This document shows, one piece after another, positions 32,686 to 41,694 of a stretch of DNA of 64,000 nt. The notes beneath the pieces are model-generated. The model was not told where the DNA came from. It worked only from the letters and a program-made list of their open reading frames with translations, and did not search any database. Position 1 is the stretch's first letter. Every line of letters begins with the position of its first letter. Source of the DNA: Candidatus Thorarchaeota archaeon (lineage in GTDB: Archaea; Asgardarchaeota; Thorarchaeia; Thorarchaeales; Thorarchaeaceae); assembly GCA_019057475.1 (NCBI GenBank), contig DXJO01000041.1, positions 71,284 to 135,283 on the forward strand. The letters are read 5' to 3'. A program made the translations under genes and the position numbers.

Positions 32686-33950
32686 GTGGAAATATGCATA
32701 TTGCCCGTTCCTCAGACAAGAGCATACTAGAGAAGGCAGAATGTGGTGGAGCTGTTACTTCTATTCTCAAATTCGCTCTAGAAACAGGGAAGGTTGATGG
32801 TGTAGTCACGATAAGAGCAAAGAACGGCAATAGGTATGCAGGTGTACCTGTTTTGATTACAGAGCCAGAGGAATTGTCTGAAACTTCTGGTTCGCTCCAT
32901 TGCTCTACTCCGAATATTCCTCGGTTTGTGAAGGAATATCTTGATGGCGCTTCTACTATGAAATTGGCTGTCGTAGGCAAACCGTGTGACATTAGAGCAA
33001 TTATAGAACTCCAGAAGAGGAAACAGATAGACAATGACAACTTGATTCTCATAGGCCTAAACTGTACTGGTACTCTCTCACCTACCACCGCCAAAGAGAT
33101 GTTTATCGAGGAATTCGAGGTTGAACCAACTGAAGTCATGAGAGAAGACATCGATGAGGGGAAGCTCGTCATTATTCTAGAAGATGGGACTAGCAAATCC
33201 AAGGATCTTATAGAATTGGAGGAAAAGGGCGTCGGGCGTCGGGATAATTGTAGAAGATGTGAAATAAACATACCAATCTTCGCAGATCTGGCGTGTGGTA
33301 AATGGGGAGCTGAAACTGAGGAAAAAAAGAGCACGTTTATAGAAGTATGCTCAAACAAAGGCAAGGCGCTGATAGACGAAGCGATAGAAGAAGGATTCAT
33401 CGAGGTTGAAGAACCCGACAAGAGAAGTATCCAACTGCGAGAGGAAAAAGATAAGGCAGAAAAAGAACGTGCAAAGGAATGGAAAGGTCGTGATTTTGAG
33501 CCTCTATTGGAGCTTGCCCCATCAGAGAGATTGGATTATTGGATAAGGGAATTCAACAAGTGCATAAAGTGTTACGGATGCAGGGATGCGTGTCCGATAT
33601 GTTATTGCGACCATTGTCTTTTAGAGGCAAATAGAGGGTTCGTGGAGGGTGGCAAAATACCTCCAGATGCGGTGTTTCCTCTTACAAGACTTGCACACGT
33701 TGCTGATTCTTGTATCAATTGCGGACAGTGTCAAGATGCATGTCCAATGGAACTCCCATTATCTAAACTATTCAATCTTCTGAATACCAAACTCAGCGAG
33801 GTATTCGACTACACTCCTGGAGTCGATGTTGAGCAAGGTCCTCCACTGAGCGCAGTAATGATGGAGGAACTTCAGATAGAAGATACGTTCTTAGATATGT
33901 CATCAATTAATACTAGATTGCGCGGAAGTGAGTCTTCGAACAGCAGTTAA
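32682..33950 (+). CDS. fdhB: Formate dehydrogenase beta subunit, F420-reducing hydrogenase FrhB family
   Basis: About 422 residues. The FrhB N-terminal and C-terminal domains give AVVGKPCDIRAIIELQKR and GRRDNCRRCEINIPIFADLACGKWG, typical of coenzyme F420 and flavin binding. Late in the protein two ferredoxin clusters occur, CIKCYGCRDACPICYC and CINCGQCQDACPMELP. The family passes electrons from formate to F420 or on to MvhD. The first ATG at 32682 overlaps the fdhA stop. A short tail with no motif follows the second cluster. Confidence 0.9.
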   Translation: MSGNMHIARSSDKSILEKAECGGAVTSILKFALETGKVDGVVTIRAKNGNRYAGVPVLITEPEELSETSGSLHCSTPNIPRFVKEYLDGASTMKLAVVGKPCDIRAIIELQKRKQIDNDNLILIGLNCTGTLSPTTAKEMFIEEFEVEPTEVMREDIDEGKLVIILEDGTSKSKDLIELEEKGVGRRDNCRRCEINIPIFADLACGKWGAETEEKKSTFIEVCSNKGKALIDEAIEEGFIEVEEPDKRSIQLREEKDKAEKERAKEWKGRDFEPLLELAPSERLDYWIREFNKCIKCYGCRDACPICYCDHCLLEANRGFVEGGKIPPDAVFPLTRLAHVADSCINCGQCQDACPMELPLSKLFNLLNTKLSEVFDYTPGVDVEQGPPLSAVMMEELQIEDTFLDMSSINTRLRGSESSNSS

Positions 33951-34091
33951 ATGAAGACCTAAGACTGCCAGACCTATTAATGAAGACCTAGTCAATGGGA
34001 GCGTATCCCGATGATGGTGCGACCGCGGGAAATCGGCTTGGCAGCATCCACAGACTCCACCCAGCAAGAATATGGTTCGTCAAGCTTCATG

Positions 34092-34499
34092 TCAATCCAA
34101 CTGTTGAGGATCCTGCAATGACTTCCTTGGCCGCGTGACTCTCAATCGTCCGCTGTGACATTCGTCACGGGCCCAGGTTCCCAGATTATTGAGTTTCGTA
34201 ATGAGGACTAAGCCAACATCGGACAGTGAGTATTCCACGCGAGGTGGGACTTCATCAAAGCTCTTACGAGACAGGATGCCAAGCTTGGTCAATTCGGATA
34301 GCTTCTTCGATAATGTTGAGTCGCTAATCTCTCTCTTGCTAAGGCTCACCAGCTGCTCTCGTATCTCAGAGTATCTCATATCGGACCCAAACTCACTCAG
34401 GACAAGCATCAATGGGATGGTCCAGCGACGCCCAAGCAATTGGACAACGCTCAAGAGTGGTGCAAGACAGGAACCCGAGGAAGTTGTAATATCACGCAT
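34092..34499 (-). CDS. HxlR-family winged-helix regulator
   Basis: A 135-residue protein with SVVQLLGRRWTIPLMLVLSEFGSDMRYSEIREQL and ISDSTLSKKLSELTKLGIL...RVEYSLSDVGLVL, the typical HxlR helix-turn-helix with recognition helix and wing. One Cys near the start (SGSCLAPLL) matches redox-sensing members. It is divergent from a very short Cys-rich gene starting 87 bases away. Confidence 0.85.
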   Translation of the reverse strand: MRDITTSSGSCLAPLLSVVQLLGRRWTIPLMLVLSEFGSDMRYSEIREQLVSLSKREISDSTLSKKLSELTKLGILSRKSFDEVPPRVEYSLSDVGLVLITKLNNLGTWARDECHSGRLRVTRPRKSLQDPQQLD

Positions 34500-34585
34500 T
34501 CTTCACACATCCGAAGCAACTTGCCTAAGGCGTAGCGAGAAGTTAAATCCAATGTTTATTCTCAGCAAGTGAAGGAGTCCTACGA

Positions 34586-34729
34586 TTGAACAAGTGCAAA
34601 TGTGAGAAAGGCGACCACCACAAGACCATGACCAAAACGGAGAGAATCAAGCATCTGGAAGATTGCATGGCGAGTATCATCCACAAGCTCGACTGCGTGA
34701 AGCAGGAATTAGGGGAACTAAATGGATAG
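34586..34729 (+). CDS. Very small Cys/His-rich protein
   Basis: A 47-residue protein starting with TTG: a CKCEKGDHH cluster that may bind metal, then a charged amphipathic helix TERIKHLEDCMASIIHKLDCV with two more cysteines. GGAG lies about seven bases upstream of the start. Similar short 'KCKC...HK' plus helix proteins occur across archaea, to my knowledge without assigned function. It is divergent from the HxlR regulator, which may control it. Confidence 0.6.
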   Translation: MNKCKCEKGDHHKTMTKTERIKHLEDCMASIIHKLDCVKQELGELNG

Positions 34730-34937
34730 GCAGGAGTTCCCGATTTCGGCACCATGACGTGGTCCAATGACATAAGAGATAGTTACGGTCATCATGTCTA
34801 ACAAAGAAACATGGTGACCTAGCTGCGGAGAATGGCGTTTCTTTCACATGAAGCTGGGCAGAGTAAGGGCGGAACACAGAAGTCTGCAGATAGAGCTCAC
34901 TCAACATGTAACAGAACGGGTCTAGGGAAAGAAATGG

Positions 34938-35009
34938 TGCGCCTGCCGGGAATCGAACCCGGGTTTCGAGCTTGGAAGGCTCGGGTCATAACCCCTAGAC
35001 AACAGGCGC
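34938..35009 (-). tRNA. tRNA-Gly (TCC)
   Basis: On the minus strand: acceptor GCGCCTG/CAGGCGC, D-arm GTCTAGGGGTTATGAC, anticodon arm CGAGC CTTCCAA GCTCG giving TCC, T-arm CCGGG TTCGATT CCCGG, discriminator A. CCA is encoded at 34935-34937. No intron. Confidence 0.95.
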
Positions 35010-35061
35010 AAGTGTTCACACGCGGGCAGTCATGGCTCACCATTGCATCGCGATTTAAGGA

Positions 35062-35160
35062 TGTTGTTGCAGTGGGTCTATCAGGATGGTCAGTGGAAGG
35101 GTGCGTCATAGTGTGCAAAGCGCATGGTAACGGATTACCAATGGAAGGCTGAAACTCTTG
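35062..35160 (+). repeat. Dispersed repeat, block A
   Basis: Bases 35062-35103 match 37974-38015 at 39 of 42 positions. It contains a core of the form GGAYGGTCAGTGGAAGGSTG at 35084 and a degenerate second core 48 bases later at 35132, with GGCAAAGCGC-like sequence between. It starts 52 bases beyond the 5' end of tRNA-Gly. Confidence 0.7.
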
Positions 35161-35263
35161 AGGGTGCTCTAGCAAGCACGCCCTCTTCGAGGGTCTTGTG
35201 GATTCCTGCCTAACCCAGTAAAAGACATCCTTAAGTCGATCCACATCGCTAGAAGTTGCGGGG

Positions 35264-35716
35264 GTGCGACCTGAAGTGACTGCTCGGGAAGACACAACAA
35301 GACCGTTCGGGATTCTTGTCCTTTGGATACTGAGTGTTATCCGCATTGCTTGCCTGTTTGCCTTTATGAACGCAACCCACCTTGAGTACTTGGAATGTAT
35401 CAAAGGTCCCGGTCTCCCGCCTTTCCATCCGCCGTCCTGTCCCCACTATGAACCCTACCTTGCAGCACTTGGTTTCTTCGACATTGCAGTCCTCGCCTTG
35501 CTGCGAAAACCGGGTCACTACAGGTTACTACTTGCGTCAGCCTTTGACGTGTTTCTGTATGCTGTTGGAACATTGACTGTAGTGACAGGCCTATGGCGCT
35601 TCTCATCTCTACAGTTCTACGCCATTGCTATATGGTTGCTATCCATAGGCCATGCCGCGATATTCCTTGTTCCAGTGGTACGAGAGTACTACAGAAAGCG
35701 GACTAATCAGAAATAG
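35264..35716 (+). CDS. Small membrane protein
   Basis: A 150-residue protein with GTG start: about four hydrophobic segments (GILVLWILSVIRIACLFAF, ALGFFDIAVLALL, LLLASAFDVFLYAVGTLTVVTG, FYAIAIWLLSIGHAAIFLV) and a Cys/Pro-rich loop. No family recognised. It lies between repeat blocks A and C. Confidence 0.5.
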   Translation: MRPEVTAREDTTRPFGILVLWILSVIRIACLFAFMNATHLEYLECIKGPGLPPFHPPSCPHYEPYLAALGFFDIAVLALLRKPGHYRLLLASAFDVFLYAVGTLTVVTGLWRFSSLQFYAIAIWLLSIGHAAIFLVPVVREYYRKRTNQK

Positions 35717-35750
35717 GGAATTTTAGGCCATCTTAGGACCTTGTGGCAAA

Positions 35751-35790
35751 AATGCGCAGTCACGGATGGTCAAATGGCTGCGTGTTAACG
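35751..35790 (+). repeat. Dispersed repeat, block C (single degenerate core)
   Basis: TGCGCAGTCACGGATGGTCA followed by GCTGCGTGTTAACGGATGA aligns with GCGCAGTCAAGGACGGTCAG and GCGTGTTG at 37947-37978. Only one core is recognisable. Confidence 0.5.
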
Positions 35791-35809
35791 GATGATTCAC
35801 CGCTTCGAT

Positions 35810-36922
35810 TCAAATATACCGTTGCAGTGATAGGCCAGAGATGACGCATAATGTACTGGTATGGTGGCATTGTTTGTCGGCTTTGAGAGACTGAAGCCAA
35901 GCTGCCAAAACAGTGGTGGCATTGGATTCGTCCAGAAGAAGAGGATAATGGTCTACACTCCCAGCTGATCCTGGGACTAGGTAGACTCCGCTGCCATCAT
36001 AGTCGCACCAGTAGTTGCCCTGATTCACTCCGTTATCCCATTTGTTGTCTAGTCCATCATCTATGGCATTACTCATTTCATTCCAACCAAGGCGATTGTA
36101 AACCAATGAGATGTTTCCCGTCTGTTCACCAAGCCTAATGCCTACGCCCGTATTGTTCAACACTGTGTTGTATCGGATAGACCAGTTTGTGCAAAGGATT
36201 TGCACGTCAACTCCTTCCTGATTCTCTGAGATGGTGTTGTTCCACAGCTTGCAGGAGTCAGAGAACTGTGCTAGCACACCCCATTCGTTGTGACAAACTC
36301 TGTTGTGGGAGAGATCAACACCCACGCTGCCAATGATAATAGCACCATAGGTACAGTTACGTATCTCGCTGTTCTCAAATCGGAGGTCGTGAGATTCCGT
36401 GGCGTTTACGCCTGCGCACGATGCTTCGATCGTGCAGTTATGGACAGTACAATCACGGGAGAGGAAAAACTGCATACCATCATCATTAGAGTGTACAACA
36501 CATGATTCCAGATACGCATTCGAAGAATTGTATATCGAAATAGCTGCACAGTCTGCACTCAACTCAGGTGTGGAACTCAAGAAGCAGTTCCGTACGACGA
36601 AGTGGACTGTGATATCTGAGATGTCTACGCATTCTGCATCGCTTCTAATCCAGAGATTCTCAATCAGATACGGGCTGCTTGATGTGCCATTACCTTTCCA
36701 GCCTTCTTCAGCGGCCTGATTCGCAAATTCAGTGTTGCTCCTGAGAGTGATAGGAGGATGCTGCGTATATGTGCCCCCCTCAATCGTCGTTATGTCACCC
36801 CCGGGCGGCGTTTCGTCAAGGACTATCATCAGGAAGCCGACAGATGCGATTGCCATGACCACGACTACTACGACGAATATCTTTGCTGTCTGATGCGATG
36901 ACACCTTCACCACGTCCCTCAT
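35810..36922 (-). CDS. Exported right-handed beta-helix (NosD-like) protein
   Basis: A 370-residue protein with an N-terminal membrane anchor or signal (IFVVVVVVMAIASVGFLMIVL), then FANQAAEEGWKGNGTSSSPYLIENL, the usual opening of archaeal NosD/PbH1 proteins. Repeats such as SDDGMQFFLSRDCTVHNCTI, RFENSEIRNCTYGAIII and WNNTISENQEGVDV follow, with period near 23. The ending LDNKWDNGVNQGNYWCDYDG is typical of this family. It should be an extracellular surface protein that binds or cleaves polysaccharide, or has an adhesive role. The last 45 residues lack repeats. Confidence 0.85.
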   Translation of the reverse strand: MRDVVKVSSHQTAKIFVVVVVVMAIASVGFLMIVLDETPPGGDITTIEGGTYTQHPPITLRSNTEFANQAAEEGWKGNGTSSSPYLIENLWIRSDAECVDISDITVHFVVRNCFLSSTPELSADCAAISIYNSSNAYLESCVVHSNDDGMQFFLSRDCTVHNCTIEASCAGVNATESHDLRFENSEIRNCTYGAIIIGSVGVDLSHNRVCHNEWGVLAQFSDSCKLWNNTISENQEGVDVQILCTNWSIRYNTVLNNTGVGIRLGEQTGNISLVYNRLGWNEMSNAIDDGLDNKWDNGVNQGNYWCDYDGSGVYLVPGSAGSVDHYPLLLDESNATTVLAAWLQSLKADKQCHHTSTLCVISGLSLQRYI

Positions 36923-37074
36923 AGATACTCATTGTGAGCATATTAGGTTTGACAAGATTCGATGTCACAAGCGAGTGGAGATTGTCTAAATGTGGCATCA
37001 ATAAACAATTGAAAAAAGGTTTGCAGCAATTAATTATGATAGAAGATATGTAATGCCCGAACAGGTAATGAACC

Positions 37075-37815
37075 ATGACTGAAAGCAAACTGGGTTTTGA
37101 TACTCACAGAAGCTCCCTGGCTATTCATTACTTCGCATTCACATTGGCGTATTGTGCGAGTATTGTCTTCGCAGTCATACTGGGAGCCACTTTTGGCCTA
37201 GTCCCGCCTATCGACTTCTGGTTACGAATTGCAGGGCCTTTTTTCATTCATGTTTCGATTATAGGACTGTGGCTCTTCATCGTATGTCTGCCGATCTTAT
37301 TCGTGACTAACCTGAACGTTATCTGGTTCGGACGGGTTCTCAAGCAGAGATTCGTTTCTACTTCCGATGCCATCAGGACTGTACTCGGGGTGATTGTTGC
37401 GGCTCCTTTGCTCATTATCGCGGTGTGTATCTACATTCTTATGGGCCACATATTCATCTGGCCGGGCGTATTACTTGTCTTAGGCCCGATCCTGTCTGGG
37501 TTCCCTCTCGTCTATGTACTCGTCATCATTGGGATTATGACCAAAAACACAAAACAACTCATCCTAGACTGTGTAAAGGACCCTCGTTTTTGGTTTGTGT
37601 CCCTCTTGTTGATTGTCATTCTTCTCGTCCCCCTGGCCGCCCTAGGTCTCCCATTACAAAAGGGCTATTTCCAGTACTTCCAGTCAGAAGAGCTCTTCCT
37701 AATGAACATCCCTGGCCTCGTTGTCAGGGCACTGATGATAGCATCTGTCTTACCCGCCATACCACTTGCATTCCTTCGGCTCAGAGATGAAATTCTCTTT
37801 GACCCACCAGATTAG
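37075..37815 (+). CDS. Multi-pass membrane protein
   Basis: A 246-residue protein with about six hydrophobic segments (IHYFAFTLAYCASIVFAVILGATFGL, GPFFIHVSIIGLWLFIVCLPILF, APLLIIAVCIYILMG, LLLIVILLVPLAAL). ATG start. No known family; the pattern fits a generic integral membrane protein. It is divergent from the beta-helix gene. Confidence 0.6.
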   Translation: MTESKLGFDTHRSSLAIHYFAFTLAYCASIVFAVILGATFGLVPPIDFWLRIAGPFFIHVSIIGLWLFIVCLPILFVTNLNVIWFGRVLKQRFVSTSDAIRTVLGVIVAAPLLIIAVCIYILMGHIFIWPGVLLVLGPILSGFPLVYVLVIIGIMTKNTKQLILDCVKDPRFWFVSLLLIVILLVPLAALGLPLQKGYFQYFQSEELFLMNIPGLVVRALMIASVLPAIPLAFLRLRDEILFDPPD

Positions 37816-37859
37816 ATAAAGCGACCATTTAGTGGATACAGGCGCGATTGCCCATACGC

Positions 37860-38020
37860 GGGCGATCAGTGGAAGAGTCGAATCAGGTTGGATTGGAACG
37901 CGCTATCATGGATGGTCAGTGGAAGGGTGAATCTTGGCGGGCAAAGCGCGCAGTCAAGGACGGTCAGTAAGCGTGTTGTTGCAGTGAGTCTATCAGGACG
38001 GTCAGTGGAAGGCTGAGATC
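37860..38020 (+). repeat. Dispersed repeat, block B (four cores)
   Basis: Cores at 37860 (GGGCGATCAGTGGAAG), 37910 (GGATGGTCAGTGGAAGG), 37958 (GGACGGTCAGTAAGCG) and 37996 (GGACGGTCAGTGGAAGG). Spacings are 50, 48 and 38 bases, and the last core shares a 42-base match with block A. The block fills the space between two membrane-protein genes. Confidence 0.7.
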
Positions 38021-38094
38021 CATGAGGGCTCCAACAGACACGCTCGGTTCATTTTCGCTTTGTTTTATTAAGCAGTGTTTCCAAAGACACAAAC

Positions 38095-39492
38095 ATGGTG
38101 GAGGTTTCTTTGCATCAACTCATTGCTCGATTCAGGGAGAACCTGTCGATCTTTTCCGCTTCAGCACTCAAGAGATGGTTCGCGATAGTGTTTGCCTCGT
38201 GTGCATTCTTCGTGCTTTGGATTAGTGGCAGCAGACCCGCGCTGGAAACCATCTATCGAATTGCAAACTATATCGGCTGGCTGCTTTTCACCGGGATTCC
38301 CTTTGTAGTTGGAGCCTCTCTTCTGTTTGGCTCACAAGAGTCGCACCGCAGCATTGCTGATTCCGCACAAAAGGGCAGCAAGGTGAATTTTGCTTCTCTT
38401 TTCATCACATATGTTGTACTGACTCTGCTAGTGATGGCAGTTGCGGTTGTTATCGGTTTCGTGTTTGCCTTTGTGTTCTCAGATCCACTCTGGATTCTTG
38501 GTGCCCTCCCATATATGCTCGTTCTGACACTCGCCATTTCCCTACTACTTTGTCCTATTGCTGCGTTCTTAGCTCTGGCAATTGATCAATGGAAGACCAG
38601 TACAGTCCTAGGAATATCGATATTCCTTGCTGTTGGGCTCGCCACAGGTCAGCCGGGATTCCCCGTGAATTACCCGGAGATTGCTTTGCTCGGACCTGTT
38701 CACCTTCTCACTGCTCTCTTGTTCATATTGGTTGCTGGTTCTGAATATCAAGGGGCTATCGATTATTATGTAGGCGTCAGCTTTGTACCAGGTCAACTCA
38801 TACTACCAATCCTTCTACTTATCTTTGCTTCAGCAATCTCCTATGTCTTTTCCAAGCGGATGTTCGAATCCAATCTACATCGCTGGACAATCGAGAGAAA
38901 ACAATGGTTGTCAACTGAAGAGGGCATGCAGGACAAGCCTGAAGCTCAATCGAATGTCAATCTGCCAACTCTCTATGAAGAGCTGAAACTGAGAAGAAGG
39001 ATAATAGCCGCTCTTGCAGTTGCAGCCATTCTTCTGATTCCACTTGCTGGAATGGGCTACGTGTCAGTAAGACAGGAGGAGTGGACCCAAGTTGTATACG
39101 AGAGTCCAGCGGGAGGCGAAATGGTCGAGGTAGGGCAGCAGTGGTTATACGGTGAATTCTTCGGAGTAAACCCTCCTGATAATGTGCACCTTGCAGTGGG
39201 CTGCCTGGGTGAGATACTTAGCGGAGGTGGCGACTCCGACGTTGTGCGCATGAACTTTGAACACAGACAGATGTCACTGGATGAATTCCTACATCTAAAC
39301 GATACAGAGATTGAAGATATGTTTGGGCGTAGTGAATCTGGAAATTACGGCACTAGCGGGTCCTTCAGCACTGGCTGGGGCGGGCCCATTCACGCGGTAC
39401 AGTATATCTGGGTTCTCAGATTCCTCGACGCGCTTGGGCAAACTGAGGGCAGCATCAGTATTTCGTTTCGCGTCATAATGAGAGCCACGTAG
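38095..39492 (+). CDS. Large membrane protein with extracytoplasmic C-terminal domain
   Basis: A 465-residue protein. Segments such as WFAIVFASCAFFVLWISG, IGWLLFTGIPFVVGASLLF, LFITYVVLTLLVMAVAVVIGFVFAFVF and MLVLTLAISLLLCPIAAFLAL give about seven passes. After a cytosolic charged stretch, a last segment (IIAALAVAAILLIPLAGMGYV) precedes about 130 outward residues. The layout resembles ABC-2 permease-like proteins, but no partner ATPase is nearby. No family assigned. Confidence 0.6.
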   Translation: MVEVSLHQLIARFRENLSIFSASALKRWFAIVFASCAFFVLWISGSRPALETIYRIANYIGWLLFTGIPFVVGASLLFGSQESHRSIADSAQKGSKVNFASLFITYVVLTLLVMAVAVVIGFVFAFVFSDPLWILGALPYMLVLTLAISLLLCPIAAFLALAIDQWKTSTVLGISIFLAVGLATGQPGFPVNYPEIALLGPVHLLTALLFILVAGSEYQGAIDYYVGVSFVPGQLILPILLLIFASAISYVFSKRMFESNLHRWTIERKQWLSTEEGMQDKPEAQSNVNLPTLYEELKLRRRIIAALAVAAILLIPLAGMGYVSVRQEEWTQVVYESPAGGEMVEVGQQWLYGEFFGVNPPDNVHLAVGCLGEILSGGGDSDVVRMNFEHRQMSLDEFLHLNDTEIEDMFGRSESGNYGTSGSFSTGWGGPIHAVQYIWVLRFLDALGQTEGSISISFRVIMRAT

Positions 39493-39607
39493 TTTCCCAG
39501 TTTGGTGTATGGAGGAAGTCCCTAACTGCGCAAGGATTTTGCTGTATGAATTGGCAAGGAAAAGGGAAATGAGCTGGCAGCATGTTCACTGCCAGACTCT
39601 GCGCGAA

Positions 39608-39817
39608 TTACAGTTCAAATTCGTGATACTCGTAGTGTGTGAGCGGGAGTGCTTCACAGTCTGTAGTGTCTGCAATGTCATAACCCATTTCTTGCATCTC
39701 ATGTGAGTGACACTCAACTACAAGAAACTCCTGTGTTCCACCCTTCCCCTGCCAGATGTCGCCATCCTCCACTCTCCATCGGAGTCTGGAGTCAGCAGGG
39801 GCTTTGTCTGTCATCAT
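39608..39817 (-). CDS. Small hypothetical protein
   Basis: A 69-residue frame from ATG at 39817, acidic and His-rich (RLRWRVEDGDIWQGK, CHSHEMQEMGYDI, THYEYHEFEL). The composition is protein-like, but there is no recognised family. It may be a remnant, since the surrounding 39.5-40.8 kb holds no intact gene. Confidence 0.3.
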   Translation of the reverse strand: MMTDKAPADSRLRWRVEDGDIWQGKGGTQEFLVVECHSHEMQEMGYDIADTTDCEALPLTHYEYHEFEL

Positions 39818-40454
39818 CGAGATGGAATCCCTCCCACAGACCTGGCTTCCTTCTCCTGTCTTGATGCTGGCATATCACTCCCAGCGACAGAGAGGGTCTT
39901 CACAGTTCTTGCCACGGCGAGGTCATTATCACCCATCCCAGATTCATCACTGAAACTGGGAAGACTCGTCTGAGCATGGTGAACAGCCGCGGACTCCCCT
40001 GAGTGGGATACACCACTCCTCATGGAGAGTAAGGACCTCCCTTGAGAAGAGACCTTCCCTCGGGCTTTCGGGAGCGAGTGTGTGCTGCGCGAAACAGCAT
40101 TAGCCCACTTGCCTAGTCCTCTCATATAGTGAAGTACGCTTGTGAGAATAAAAGCTCGTACAGAATCTTGCTTTTTCAGCCCTGTATAGTTTGGGATCAC
40201 ACAGGATTCCACTTCCTCTAGATTCAGAGATGGTGAGGAGTGACCTTGACGAACTGAGGCTTGATGAGTCGATGCTGAAGGACATAATCAGGAGCTGTGT
40301 CCAAGCGCCGCAGGACCGGAGTATCAGGGTTTCCTGAGGAGGATATCAGGAATGAGATGGATTGACAGGGGTTCTGGCGATACAAGCACGTGTGGATGAC
40401 TCCTACGTAATGTGATAATATTGCATATTTCTTACATTTCTGTGTTCCAGATTA
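39818..40454 (+). other. Stretch with no supportable gene
   Basis: Open frames here (for example 39814-40212 minus) lack domain-like patterning. A plus frame at 40231-40341 (MVRSDLDELRLDESML) could be a scrap of a helical protein. The stretch looks like decayed sequence. Confidence 0.35.
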
Positions 40455-40634
40455 CTAGAGATGTGTAAGAATTCCATCGCTCATGATTCCTGCATTAGAA
40501 AGCAGAGCGATTCTGATCGTGTCATTTTCCGCATTGGTTGGCACAAGGGATGCTGCAAATAGCCCCACCCCAATTACTCCTATCACTAGAACAACAACTA
40601 CAGCAATAACTAGGGGTTTGTTCGTGGGTGCCAT
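40455..40634 (-). pseudogene. Truncated exported protein: signal/anchor plus start of a binding domain
   Basis: A 59-residue frame from ATG at 40634: APTNKPLVIAVVVVLVIGVIGVGLFAASLV, a signal or anchor helix, then NDTIRIALLSNAGIMSDG and an early stop. The junction of helix, short linker and 'IRIALLS' resembles the N-terminus of solute-binding (BMP-like) proteins. The rest of the domain is missing downstream, so this is probably a broken gene. Confidence 0.45.
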
Positions 40635-40869
40635 ATTTCCGAATTACCTAGGTAAACCAGTATTAAAGCACAGGTTTGACGCATGAGATGTTTGAACGCG
40701 GGTATTCTCTCAGATGTGTCTGTGAATGAATACAACGTCAGTCGCTCAAAGATTTGGAGTAGATTCCCATCATCACTTTCTCTCACATCGATGCTGTATT
40801 CATCTAGGAAGATCAAGATTACAATTGCGCTAATCCTAGAATAGATATCAAGCGAGGCGCGATTTTCTC

Positions 40870-41694
40870 ATGGAGTCGGCAATTATGGAGGACTCAACTT
40901 CAACTAGTAGTCTGAAACCCAAGACGTGGGGTGGATTCTGGGATATTTTTGGGGATATGCTTGTAGACTTGCTGGATATCAAAGAAGGAGCAAATGTTCT
41001 TGATATCGGGACTGGTGGCGGTGCCATACTCTACCCTGCAGCGAAGAGAGCTGGAAACTCAGGTCTTGTAACGGGAGTGGAGCTCTGTGATCATTGCGTC
41101 AAGGCCACAACCGATCAGATTGAGAGATGCGATATTAAAAATGTCAAGGTACTGCTCATGGATGCTAGCAATACAGGGTTCGATTATCACTCCTTCGATT
41201 ATGTTACTGCAGGGTTCATAGGATGGGATGACTACTTCGACTTTCAAGCCCACAAGTACACGAAGGAAGACCTGCTGATGGCTGAAATTGGCAGAGTCCT
41301 AAAGCCTGGAGGGTTGATTGGCATCACTACGTGGCTTCTTCAGGAAGATTTGGACTGGATGTATCAGTTCCTAGAACGGCACTCTATCTTGTGCAAAAGG
41401 AATTATTCCATCGAGAATGAAAAGGACTGGAGAGAGATTATGTCTGCTTCCGGATTCAAGGATGTCCAAGTCGCATCTGAATCTGCAACCTATACTTACG
41501 AATCCATTGAGGCATGGTGGAAAGAAATGAGGGACTATGATTGGGTTCTAGAGGGGAAGGACGATGATGTGATAACTGATTCCCTGAAGGATGATGCATT
41601 CTCATCCATTCACGCACATGTTACTGATGAGGGGGGAGTTCAGTTCAAGCGAGACGCCCTATTTGTAATCGGCAGGCAACCCATACCAAAATGA
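40870..41694 (+). CDS. Class I SAM-dependent methyltransferase, UbiE-like
   Basis: A 274-residue protein with NVLDIGTGGGAILYPAAKRAG (SAM-binding), LVTGVELCDHCVKATTDQI and KVLLMDASNTGFDYHSFDYVTAGFIGW, then EIGRVLKPGGLIGITTW. The C-terminal region (YESIEAWWKEMRDYDW, then a final FKRDALFVIGRQ strand) matches UbiE/arsenite-methyltransferase-like small-molecule enzymes. The substrate is unknown. ATG at 40870, with a second at 40885. Confidence 0.85.
   Translation: MESAIMEDSTSTSSLKPKTWGGFWDIFGDMLVDLLDIKEGANVLDIGTGGGAILYPAAKRAGNSGLVTGVELCDHCVKATTDQIERCDIKNVKVLLMDASNTGFDYHSFDYVTAGFIGWDDYFDFQAHKYTKEDLLMAEIGRVLKPGGLIGITTWLLQEDLDWMYQFLERHSILCKRNYSIENEKDWREIMSASGFKDVQVASESATYTYESIEAWWKEMRDYDWVLEGKDDDVITDSLKDDAFSSIHAHVTDEGGVQFKRDALFVIGRQPIPK

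Noticed and set aside
35062-38020. CRISPR array
   Set aside because: Cores are degenerate with irregular spacing (38, 48, 50 bases), few in number, dispersed among genes, and no cas gene is present.
39814-40212. Minus-strand frame of 132 codons in the gene-poor stretch
   Set aside because: No membrane segment, domain pattern or Shine-Dalgarno site; looked at as a possible transposase remnant, but no catalytic motif is present.
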